The position numbers were made by a program, and so were the translations under genes. Under the pieces are notes generated by a model, which saw nothing but the letters and a program-made list of their open reading frames with translations, did no database searches and was not told the origin of the DNA. From NCBI GenBank assembly GCA_001839685.1, contig MLAK01000019.1, positions 1 to 14,239 of the forward strand: a stretch of DNA of 14,239 nt, given 5' to 3'. Shown here in pieces: positions 6,942-14,239 of the stretch. How positions within the stretch are numbered: the first letter of the stretch is position 1; each line of letters opens with the position of its first letter. This DNA comes from Tritrichomonas foetus. Its lineage: Eukaryota > Parabasalia > Tritrichomonadida > Tritrichomonadidae.

Positions 6942-7838
6942 TCAAGTATTACCGAAATGCATAATAAGATCTTCTGGATCTTCTTCTTCATCGTATTCTT
7001 CATAATCATCATTTGTGTTGTTGTTGGGAATGGTTTTATCTTGAATTACCGAGTTCGGAACATAATTAGTTGGTGAAATTTGCGGCGGAAGTGGAGCCTG
7101 TTGCTGTTTTGGTATGTCGTTCTGCGAAAGTGATTCCGGTTGTTGTTGTTGATGTAGTTGCTGTTGCGCTTGAGGTTGAGGTAAATCAGTTTGATGTGGC
7201 GGTTGCGAAGTGGCCGTTAAAAAATCTGTACGACCAAATTTACTCTCAAACATTGCCATCAATAAACTGAAATTCTTTTCCAGAGCTTGAACGCGAGTTT
7301 TGTATTCGTTCAACTCCCTTCGAAGCTCATCGTACGTTTGTGTATCGTTTCCAGCTTGCGCTTGTAATTGGCTATTGCTATGCTGTCTTGCTGGCATTCC
7401 GTACTGCGGCTGGCCAGGGTATGAAGGCGCCATTCCATTGTAGGGCATACCTGGCATCGGCATCACGGGCATTTGACATGGATTCATTGGTTGATTGGAA
7501 TAGAGAGGAATTTGATGGTCGATTGACGATGGTGGCGTTTGGGGTTGCTGTCCATCAATATTTGATTGGCCTATTCCGTAATTCTCAAGATTTGGATTCG
7601 ATTGTGGAATTTGCTTATGTTGTGGCTGTTGTTGATAAGGCGGCTGGAATTGATTTGCGGGAGAAGATGTATCCTGTGACTGGTATGCATGAGGTGCTGC
7701 AGACCTTCTGTCGACCTCTACATTCACTTGAGGCGTTTGCTGGGGCGGAACTTGGGCTCGATGAACGTTCTTTCGGGCCTGATTGGCTTTTCTGTTAACA
7801 AATTTTTTAGCGAGGTCTTCATTGGCTGCGCGCCTCAT
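6942..7838 (-). CDS. Gln/Pro-rich low-complexity protein with short coiled coil, 298 aa
   Basis: The product has four zones. Residues 1-28 are basic, with LAKKFVNRKANQARKNVHR. Residues 29-165 are Gln/Pro/Asn-rich, with a Met/Pro/Tyr/Gly section near 118-150. Residues 168-200 (YDELRRELNEYKTRVQALEK onward) show a heptad pattern expected of a coiled coil. Residues 205-298 are again Gln-rich and end in a strongly acidic segment (DDYEEYDEEEDPEDL). There is no signal peptide or membrane segment. The composition is prion-like, and such proteins often work in RNA granules, transcription or endocytic scaffolds; no family is recognised and the function is unknown. Local GC is higher than in the flanks, supporting a real gene. 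The initiator TCATT 9 nt upstream supports ATG 7838. Confidence 0.75.
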   Translation of the reverse strand: MRRAANEDLAKKFVNRKANQARKNVHRAQVPPQQTPQVNVEVDRRSAAPHAYQSQDTSSPANQFQPPYQQQPQHKQIPQSNPNLENYGIGQSNIDGQQPQTPPSSIDHQIPLYSNQPMNPCQMPVMPMPGMPYNGMAPSYPGQPQYGMPARQHSNSQLQAQAGNDTQTYDELRRELNEYKTRVQALEKNFSLLMAMFESKFGRTDFLTATSQPPHQTDLPQPQAQQQLHQQQQPESLSQNDIPKQQQAPLPPQISPTNYVPNSVIQDKTIPNNNTNDDYEEYDEEEDPEDLIMHFGNT

Positions 7839-7844
7839 TTGTTG

Positions 7845-7849
7845 AATGA
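7845..7849 (-). promoter_or_regulatory. Initiator (TCATT) of the Gln/Pro-rich gene
   Basis: TCATT on the minus strand places the start A at 7847, 9 nt before ATG 7838. This spacing matches the RRM gene. Confidence 0.55.
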
Positions 7850-8276
7850 TTTACTGCCAAAACGATTCATTTAATAATTGAGCGAAAAATATTTCTGTCA
7901 TTTCATATTCAATACGATTTTATCAAAAAGTTGGAAGTTCAGAGAATTGATTTGTTCTTGAAATAAGTGAAATTTCAAGGGGAGTAATTTCACATTTGAA
8001 TGGAAAAATTCTTTGAGTATTATCAAAATATTCAATAGTTTATGAGATAACATTGAGTCATGAATGATGCAACCCATTGTATTATGTTTATGACAAAAAT
8101 GGTTCGAATAGAGAATTATAGACCACTTTTATCAAGGATATCAATGATTTTTTTCCAATCCCAATCTAATATTTTAATTTGTGAAGTAATTCTTCTTTCA
8201 TTGTATTGCACTTTTTTGAGTTTGGATAACTGTATATATTCCATCTTTAGAAAAGCTAGAATCAACAAAAGTTGAA

Positions 8277-8592
8277 AAATATTGGCAGGATTTTTTTTCC
8301 TATGAGTTTTGTTTTTTGACACTAAAAATGGGTAAATGTGATGTGACTTTGCGGGCCCCTTCGACTCATTCGGCCATTGGAAGAGGTGCTGCCACGTGAC
8401 CACAGCTTCGGATCGCTTCGCTCCCTCCGCTGTGTTCACGTGGCGCACCTCCTCCATGTCGAAGTGACCCAAAGAACCAGCAAAGTTCACATCACATTTA
8501 CCCATTAGGTTTTTTCCACTTTTGACCTTTATTTGACCTTTCACTTCACATTTACAAAACTCATAGGAAAATAAATCTCTGCCAAAATATTT
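8277..8592. mobile_element. GC-rich fold-back (MITE-like) element, about 316 bp
   Basis: Nested inverted repeats make almost the whole stretch self-complementary. The outer arms contain a perfect 18-bp match, 8295-8312 (TTTTCCTATGAGTTTTGT) with 8554-8571, extending outward imperfectly to 8277 and 8592. After unequal unpaired stretches, a second arm of 24 bp (8329-8352) matches 8480-8504 with one bulged A. A third, imperfect arm (about 8353-8406 with 8429-8479) contains CACGTG on both sides (8393-8398 and 8437-8442). The apex is 8407-8428. The core (8343-8490) is clearly GC-rich against AT-rich flanks, which suggests foreign or mobile origin. No clear target-site duplication is seen and no transposase is encoded, so a non-autonomous MITE or fold-back element is likely; a structured RNA gene is the alternative. 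A 170-codon minus-strand frame crosses it but begins with TTG and spans both arms. Confidence 0.6.
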
Positions 8593-9132
8593 CATGAACA
8601 TAAATTGAAAACCGTAAAACACATTCAAAAATTGAGAGAATTAGGTCAATTAATTGATAGGATATAAACAAAATATTTCTGTTATAGATGTTTTGAAACT
8701 TTTATTCTATGAGAGTTTTCAAATATTCGAACTTTTCCGTTTACAAAGACAGAGCTCTGTCTAACTAAAATGATCAAATTAATGCAAAATCTATCATTTT
8801 TTTAATATAAATATTTATATTCATGAACGAGTGTGTGAAACTATAAGTGAATATTGGGAAATACCTTTCTTGATCTGCAGATGGAATAATCACTTTGTGT
8901 TTTTAATTGGCCATCGAATACATTTTTTTCATTGAAAATCTCAAATATCAATATACCTATATCTTTCTAATCAGACAATTTAATTATAATTTTTTGGATT
9001 TATAATATTTTCTTAGTATTAAATTGATAAAAAAATTGTAAAAATAAATAACTACAATTATACAGTCGTATTTTTTCACAAATAGTTTTATAACAATTTT
9101 CAATGGCTTTCACAAAAAAAATCGTTATTTCA

Positions 9133-9137
9133 TCATT
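9133..9137 (+). promoter_or_regulatory. Initiator (TCATT) of LRRC56
   Basis: TCATT places the start A at 9135, 12 nt before ATG 9147. An ATG at 9103 lies upstream of it and is out of frame, so the initiator favours 9147. Confidence 0.55.
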
Positions 9138-9146
9138 AGATTTCCA

Positions 9147-10169
9147 ATGCTTAAAAACGTTGTTCTTGAGTTTGACGGTGTTCCAGAGAAGATTGAAGTT
9201 GACACAATTCTTTATAGCGACAGGGATTTTTCGAATGTTCGTTCTCTCGAAGCAATAGCCGACACACGTGAAATGTCTTTATCTTTTTTGGGCGATCGTT
9301 TTCCAAATCTAGAAAAGCTACGATTGAACAATTCTCAAATCAGCAGTATTCGTGATATCAGTACTTCTTTGAAAAAGCTGCGATTTCTGTCTTTGGCGCA
9401 TTGCGGATTGAATTCACTCGACGGAATTGCAACATTATCGCCTAAATTGGAGGAACTTTATCTTGCTTTCAACGAAATACACGACTTGAACGAGCTCATG
9501 GGCCTCGATTCGCTTCGAATTATTGATCTCGAAGAAAATTCCATCAAAAGCGTTGATGAGGTTGAATTTCTATCGTACTGCAAGAATTTAAGGGCAGCAA
9601 CCCTGACGGGCAATCCATGCGCCGATTCCGAAACCTACCGAAAAGACGTGATCAAGCATTGCCCCCAGCTGATATATTTGGACGAAAAAAGGCTCAAGCC
9701 TAAACGTCCACCTTCATCTCAGAATGCTAAACGTTCAACTTCTAATGGTACTCACAATATTACTGATAATTCCAATCCTCTTAACGAGCCACAAAGTAGT
9801 ATCACTCAGGTTAGAATTATCAATGAAGAAGTTCCCAAATCAAATGATAATTTATCATTAGCAAATACTAAAAATGGTTCTAAAGTGAAATTTGCCCCAA
9901 TTGAAGTGGCAAAAATTGAAAAAGGTGAAAAATGTGGTGTTAAGCCAAATTCTGCAGAAATTCATCAAAGACCATCATGTGTTACAGAATACATTGAAGA
10001 TATAGCAGACGAAAGACCTCCAACTGCTGGTGGAGTTCGAGGTGGTGGAATTTTATCGTCTTGGGCTAAACCAAAACAACATCAAAAATTATCTCAAAAA
10101 TTAATTGTGACTCCAAAAATTGCAAGACCAGTATCTTCTTGTATGAACGTTCGAGCAGGTAAGTATTAA
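9147..10169 (+). CDS. LRRC56: LRRC56/ODA8-like leucine-rich repeat protein, 340 aa
   Basis: SDS22-type leucine-rich repeats occupy about residues 50-155 (for example FPNLEKLRLNNSQISSI and LEELYLAFNEIHDL), closed by a cap near 157-180 with GNPC and LIYLDE. Just before and within the repeats are hallmarks shared with animal LRRC56: DTRE at 39-42 followed by SL, TSLKKLRFLSLAHCGL, LDGIA at 91-95, and IIDLEENS. These match LRRC56 far better than generic LRR proteins. In animals and Chlamydomonas (ODA8) the protein helps assemble or transport outer dynein arms with the IFT machinery, so a role in flagellar motility is expected here. Residues 185-340 are polar and disordered, with a RPPTAGG motif near 290. 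Human LRRC56 is about 540 aa, so the tail is shorter. The frame ends GCAGGTAAGTATTAA, which contains a consensus-like 5' splice site, so the last residues could instead come from a small second exon. Confidence 0.88.
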   Translation: MLKNVVLEFDGVPEKIEVDTILYSDRDFSNVRSLEAIADTREMSLSFLGDRFPNLEKLRLNNSQISSIRDISTSLKKLRFLSLAHCGLNSLDGIATLSPKLEELYLAFNEIHDLNELMGLDSLRIIDLEENSIKSVDEVEFLSYCKNLRAATLTGNPCADSETYRKDVIKHCPQLIYLDEKRLKPKRPPSSQNAKRSTSNGTHNITDNSNPLNEPQSSITQVRIINEEVPKSNDNLSLANTKNGSKVKFAPIEVAKIEKGEKCGVKPNSAEIHQRPSCVTEYIEDIADERPPTAGGVRGGGILSSWAKPKQHQKLSQKLIVTPKIARPVSSCMNVRAGKY

Positions 10170-10271
10170 TTACTTGTTAATTGCATTTGTTTTTAATAAA
10201 TTTCATTATCGCCAATTTTTTTAATTATTTCATAATATATTATTTTCCTTTTTTTATTATTTCTTCGAAAG
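10159..10271 (+). other. Possible 113-nt intron at the 3' end of LRRC56
   Basis: GTAAGTAT at 10159 follows GCAG, giving a good general 5' splice site. A pyrimidine-rich stretch leads to AAAG ending at 10271. Joining would give a short second exon, ending at TGA 10292-10294, that adds AHHPPPI in place of GKY. Against it, the trichomonad 3' motif ACTAACACACAG is absent, and the plain frame ends only 9 codon-bases on. It is offered as an alternative gene model. Confidence 0.2.
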
Positions 10272-10809
10272 CTCACCATCCTCCGCCTATTTGAATATAA
10301 AAAGCTCAGATATTAACCCGCTCGCGATATAGTGAAGAAAAAAGGCCATGAGAAGATAATTTAATGAAGGTTTATCAAATTTTAAACAATGATCAACAAA
10401 TTAGTAAAATCAATTAGATCTGAAAGACTTGATAACCAAATATGAATGCATGCATTAGATAGGTGCATAATTTGATGGATTCCTCGCGAATTTAATGCCA
10501 AATGACATCTTTGATCTTTGATAACCTACTTTAAATAAGCTTAAAGAGTTTGAAACTTCATCAATCTCATTTTGAGTATGCTAGATGTTTTTTTCTCTGT
10601 TAAAAATGGATGGATGACACAATAAGATTCACATATTGTTTGAAACCGAATAAAAATGAAAGGTTATTGATCAGAAAAGATAAAAAATTAAAAGAAGATT
10701 AAAAGAACAGTATTTAATATATATACATATAAATTACATGTAAAATAAAATAAATAAATTAAATCGTACAAATATCTTAAAAAACAGAAAGTCTATAAAT
10801 GACTATAAG
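10170..10809. other. Convergent spacer between LRRC56 and the kinase gene
   Basis: Some 640 bp of AT-rich DNA holds the two 3' ends. AATAAA occurs just past the LRRC56 stop, in TTTTAATAAATTTC near 10191-10204. Apart from the possible small second exon at 10272-10294, I see no gene or repeat. Confidence 0.6.
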
Positions 10810-12477
10810 TCAGTAGTCTGTGTAAGAATTCCTTCTGTATAGCGGATAGACTGCCGATGTATTTGAATGCCTTTCATTCAATAGAAATGGATCGAAAACT
10901 GGCTTAGTTGCCTCGCGCATCATTTCGTCCATCTGTGCCATTGAGCATCTCCTTCTTCGTGCAGGAACAGTTTCTTTTTGTTCACCAGAGGCTATTGCTA
11001 AAGACTTGAAATTTCCTCCCCATTCAACTTTCCTTTCATTCTTGCTGAGTGATGCGCCAGTGAAGAAGAGTCTTGTTTTCAGTGACGTTGGTGATGAAAG
11101 TGTTGAGAATGATGATTTTACAATAACTGTTTTTGAAGTATCTTTTCTTTGGCCACCGTTAATCCATGGATGTTTCAAAGCTTCTTCAGCAGTTAGTCTC
11201 TCTTTCGGATCGACACAAAGTAATCTTTTCATTAAATTCGCACAGAGTGGATTTATTGAATCATCAATCACAAATTGTGCATTAAGAATTTGATCGATCG
11301 CTTTTGGAATATTCATGTCATCCCAGGGGAGACAGCCGTGAACCATTGAATAAAGAATAACGCCACCACTCCACATGTCTGATGCGTAGCCATCATATGG
11401 CTCAGCTTTGATGATTTCTGGTGATGTATACAAAAGTGATCCACAAAATGTCAATAAAAGGTTTTTCCTATTGTTTTGTTGATGTTCTTGTGGATGGGCT
11501 GAACAGAATCCAAAATCAATAATTTTAACATGATATATATCATCAACGATAATGTTCTCAAGTTTGAGATCACGATGTGCTATTCCAATGGAATGGAGAT
11601 AACAAAGAGCTGTGATGAACTGCTTAAAAATGTAAAGGGCCAAACTATTTGCAATACCACTATTATCATTAACTAAATCGAGTAAAGAACGGCCTGGCAA
11701 ATATTCCATGAAAATGTAGTAGTTATTGGCATCTTCTGAAAATTCAAAGAAATGGACAATATTTGGATGGTCAATTTCGGCCAATGTTTTAATTTCGCGT
11801 TTTTGATGCTCCCTTTCAGTCTCGCTGGTCAATCCAGCCTTCGGGACAATCTTCACACATAGTTTGAGGCGCTTTTCAGGGTTGTAGGCCAGCCTCACTT
11901 CTGCAAATGTGCCTGATCCAATTTTATTCAATATTTGATATTTGCCAACAGTTTGAGGGACTTGAATGATATCGCTAATGTCAGAATTTTCATTTTCAGG
12001 ACATTCTTCTTCCATATAATCATTATTGATAATTTCGTTTTCACAATTTTCAAATTGATTGTTCTGAAATGAATTAGATTGAATAATATTTTGATCTTCA
12101 TATTGACTGCATGGCTGAGTGAATTGACCATTAAATTGATTGTGGCAACAGTTTGGCTCATTAATAGCAGTATTTTGAGGGTAGTGTTGGTACGAATAAG
12201 TTTTGGAATAATTTGCGATGGTTTCTGAAGATTGGCCTAAAGGGTTTAAAGGGGTTGGTGTATGCGGACAATTAATTGAGTGTGTTGATTTTGTGGGATT
12301 GTACAGGTTTGGTGTGATGGAATGACTACCGGCTGGAACTGAAGATGGACATTGACAATTTGCGAATGATGAAGAAGTGAGTCCATTGAAATGCTTGGGG
12401 GAGTTTGGGAAAGGGTATGAATTTCTGTGGAAAGGATCTGGCTGCGAGGGTACGCGTTGATCAGGTGATGGAAACAT
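10810..12477 (-). CDS. CAMK/AMPK-like Ser/Thr protein kinase with long N-terminal extension, 555 aa
   Basis: Residues about 180-439 form a complete protein kinase domain: glycine loop GSGTFAEV (187-194), ATP-binding K209 in CVKI, helix-C E228, catalytic HRDLKLEN (301-308), DFG 321-323, SPE 352-354 in place of APE, D367 in DMWSGG, and R427. HRDLKLEN, TFCGSLLYTSPE and the PWING end are typical of the CAMK group, nearest to AMPK/SNF1/MARK. T343 in LLTFCGS sits where AMPK carries its activating threonine, so control by an upstream kinase is likely. The activation segment holds a Gln/Asn-rich insert (AHPQEHQQNNRKN). The first 177 residues are Pro/Ser/Asn/Gln-rich and disordered, ending in an acidic stretch. 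The C-terminal tail has an RRRRCS site (507-512) resembling basophilic-kinase targets and no UBA or KA1 domain that I recognise. All catalytic residues are present, so it should be active. No clear initiator is seen; a run of 13 A precedes the ATG on the coding strand. Confidence 0.9.
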   Translation of the reverse strand: MFPSPDQRVPSQPDPFHRNSYPFPNSPKHFNGLTSSSFANCQCPSSVPAGSHSITPNLYNPTKSTHSINCPHTPTPLNPLGQSSETIANYSKTYSYQHYPQNTAINEPNCCHNQFNGQFTQPCSQYEDQNIIQSNSFQNNQFENCENEIINNDYMEEECPENENSDISDIIQVPQTVGKYQILNKIGSGTFAEVRLAYNPEKRLKLCVKIVPKAGLTSETEREHQKREIKTLAEIDHPNIVHFFEFSEDANNYYIFMEYLPGRSLLDLVNDNSGIANSLALYIFKQFITALCYLHSIGIAHRDLKLENIIVDDIYHVKIIDFGFCSAHPQEHQQNNRKNLLLTFCGSLLYTSPEIIKAEPYDGYASDMWSGGVILYSMVHGCLPWDDMNIPKAIDQILNAQFVIDDSINPLCANLMKRLLCVDPKERLTAEEALKHPWINGGQRKDTSKTVIVKSSFSTLSSPTSLKTRLFFTGASLSKNERKVEWGGNFKSLAIASGEQKETVPARRRRCSMAQMDEMMREATKPVFDPFLLNERHSNTSAVYPLYRRNSYTDY

Positions 12478-12484
12478 AAAAATA

Positions 12485-12497
12485 TTTTTTTTTTTTT
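12485..12497. repeat. T13/A13 homopolymer in the kinase 5' flank
   Basis: Thirteen consecutive T on the plus strand lie 8 bp upstream of the kinase ATG (A13 on the coding strand). It would fall in or beside the 5' leader. Poly(dA:dT) tracts can exclude nucleosomes; length errors are also common in such runs. Confidence 0.6.
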
Positions 12498-14022
12498 GTT
12501 AAGTTGATTTGATTGAAGAAAATTGAGGTTTTGATAATCTTAGGATTGAATGAACCTTTTCAATTTCTTTGTTATAATTGGTACAGAAAACTTAGCAGAA
12601 TGCTGTATATTGTGTGTGTTGTAAAAAGAATTCATAGAAACTGTTTGATAATTTCCCGAAAAAAATCAATAAAATATTCAATCTAATTCATTTTTTGAAA
12701 GAATTTTGAAAGTCAAATTCAGTGAGTTTAGATTGATTTTATGATTCCATTGAATTTTGAATGATGTAAAAAGATTCAATAGTATTTTGATGAATTTAAC
12801 TGAAAATTCAATGAGATTACTATTACAGTTTTGTATTTTGTAATGATCTAAACCCATCAATAAAATAAAAGTATCTTATAATTTTTAAATATACAGAACA
12901 TAATATTAGTAATATTATATAAACATTTATCACTGCGTTTTCACTACTATTAATTATTGAATAATTCGTAACATATAAGAAGGTAAGTATATTTTTTCCT
13001 TTCAATATAAAAGTATTATATAAAATTTCAGGTAGATTTTTTTGAACGCAAATATATCTCAAAAAATGAATACTATAACATTTCGCAATTTTCTACATAA
13101 CATAGAACCAACATGCAAATCGATCCATTATTTCAATAATATGAAGAACTATTAAGGTAATAGTTGAATTTAATCAATTGTTATCAATTTTTTCAAAATA
13201 TTTCGTTATCCGGCTATTCAAAAAGTTCTTTCAAACTGATTTTCTATCAACGGTGTAAAACTTCAGCATTTGATGGGGACCATAAAGTGTTTCTTATTTG
13301 GAATATTGTTCATGATTTTCGAACTTGAGTTTCTTGAACAGCGGAACTTTTGAAAGTGAGAACATTAGATTTGAAAATTGAATACATGTAATTGTGATTA
13401 GAAATTTTTTTCAATGTCATTCAATTTTTCGAGAACTTGATGGCGAAAGGTTTGAGACTGATTCTTCATGAAATTTCTCTCCAATGAAAATCAAACTTCA
13501 TGGTTCAATATTTCCACGTGTATGCTATACATTCTGTATCATATTTACTGGAAATCATTGTGATATTGGTTTCACTTTCCAATCTATTGTGAAAATTTGA
13601 ATACAACGCTTCAAATATTATCAGAATACCTTTTTATAAACGGTATGATCAATTTTTGAGTGAATCCTTTTGAAATATTCTAACACTGGAGTACTGAAGA
13701 GATAAGTACAACATCTGATCACATGGAAAAATTATACACTACATGTGCGTGATTGAGAATTTGAACCTTGGTTATTGGAGTAGACATTTCATTTCATTCG
13801 AAAGGATTCCCGAAAATATGAAAAATATTGTTCTTTTTTAACGGTTTTGTGAGTAAGTTATTTTGTGTTTATGTTCTTTAATTATGAAAACTGTGCATTC
13901 ACTCATTATCTTATTTAAAGCACTTTTTTCAAATTGTCCTCATAATTTTTTGATGATATTTTCACCTCTGTTTTAATAATGAATTTATTTCATCTATTGA
14001 TGCCCGTTTACTACTTGGAAAG
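12498..14022. other. AT-rich spacer right of the kinase gene
   Basis: About 1.5 kb between divergent genes is very AT-rich, with no supportable reading frame, RNA gene or repeat array on either strand. Short Lys/Asn/Ile/Phe-rich frames near 12678-13062 are what AT-rich DNA gives by chance. Confidence 0.6.
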
Positions 14023-14239
14023 ATGCTTGTGTTTTGGGCAGTATTTCTTTTATTTTTCGCTTGGAGTTCCAAAAGTGAAGTGATATTGCGAGTTAGTAAT
14101 AGTAGTAAGTGGTTTCGGTACCTACTGAAAATAATAAAATTTTTTGAAATCACTAGTTCACGACAGAGAGATATATGTCGTATTATACGCCCGAACTTTA
14201 TGAAGGCACTAATGAGCAAAAACAGAACAACAGAAACGA
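14023..14239 (+). CDS. Partial secreted/membrane protein, N-terminus only (runs off right edge)
   Basis: After an in-frame TGA at 13954-13956, the first ATG (14023) opens a frame that stays open for 72 codons to the window edge. The N-terminus MLVFWAVFLLFFAWSSKS has a hydrophobic core followed by small polar residues, like a cleavable signal peptide or signal anchor. The following residues are basic (SSKWFRYLLKIIKFF, SSRQRDICRIIRPNF), with possible N-glycosylation at N26 (NSS) and N67 (NRT). No domain is recognised. The minus-strand frame over the same DNA starts with TTG and is less likely. TCATC at 13990-13994 is an imperfect initiator. Being a truncated view in AT-rich DNA, the call is tentative. 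Confidence 0.4.
   Translation, partial: MLVFWAVFLLFFAWSSKSEVILRVSNSSKWFRYLLKIIKFFEITSSRQRDICRIIRPNFMKALMSKNRTTET

Larger units (their letters stand above)
7839..9132. other. Divergent spacer carrying the fold-back element
   Basis: This 1.3 kb lies between the Gln/Pro-rich gene (-) and LRRC56 (+) and should contain both promoters. Apart from the two initiators at its ends and the GC-rich fold-back element at 8277-8592, it is AT-rich with no supportable gene. Long frames here either cross the fold-back arms or lack an ATG. Confidence 0.6.

Noticed and set aside
7340..7798. 152-codon plus-strand frame
   Set aside because: It is antisense to the Gln/Pro-rich gene, whose frame has a good initiator and typical low-complexity protein composition.
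8116..8628. 170-codon minus-strand frame across the fold-back element
   Set aside because: It begins with TTG, crosses both arms of an inverted repeat and has no recognisable domain; the open frame is best explained by the GC-rich core.
13962..14219. 85-codon minus-strand frame at the right end
   Set aside because: It starts with TTG and overlaps a plus-strand frame that has an ATG and a signal-peptide-like N-terminus.
1..14239. CRISPR array, rRNA, or bacterial operon
   Set aside because: No regularly spaced identical repeats with unique spacers, no rRNA-like conserved sequence and no Shine-Dalgarno-led gene strings are visible; the content is eukaryotic.

Overview
The window looks like nuclear DNA of a trichomonad (parabasalid flagellate), probably Tritrichomonas-like. 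The grounds are: strongly AT-rich spacers; mostly intronless genes; predicted 5' leaders of only 5-17 nt, with a TCA(C/T)T initiator-like element just before the ATG of five genes; a BTB-like/F5-8C protein of a type abundant in trichomonads; and a flagellar LRRC56/ODA8 homologue. Species cannot be fixed from sequence alone.

Layout, left to right. At 1-261 (-) lies the N-terminal part of a Ser/acidic-rich protein that runs off the left edge. A tRNA-Glu(UUC) gene (296-367, -) follows, its 3' end only 34 bp from that ATG. An RRM gene (480-971, +) is interrupted by one in-frame TAA inside the RRM. A 1.7 kb spacer holds a perfect 40-bp palindrome, a 5 x 14-bp tandem repeat, a cluster of hairpins and one doubtful 93-codon ORF. 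Then come a BTB-like/F5-8C protein (2643-4028, +), convergent with a type I membrane protein (4396-6090, -), and a Gln/Pro-rich coiled-coil protein (6942-7838, -). The next 1.3 kb spacer carries a roughly 316-bp GC-rich fold-back (hairpin) element at 8277-8592. LRRC56/ODA8 (9147-10169, +) is convergent with a CAMK/AMPK-like Ser/Thr kinase (10810-12477, -). After a 1.5 kb spacer, a (+) ORF beginning with a signal-peptide-like segment runs off the right edge (14023-14239).

The genes do not form an operon or an obvious pathway; strands alternate as in a typical protist gene neighbourhood. The firmest functional call is LRRC56, an outer-dynein-arm assembly factor, which implies motile flagella. 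The main items for follow-up are the fold-back element, the nonsense-interrupted RRM gene, the 40-bp palindrome, the tRNA/protein-gene promoter overlap, and a possible 113-nt intron at the 3' end of LRRC56. No CRISPR array, rRNA gene or recognisable transposase was found.
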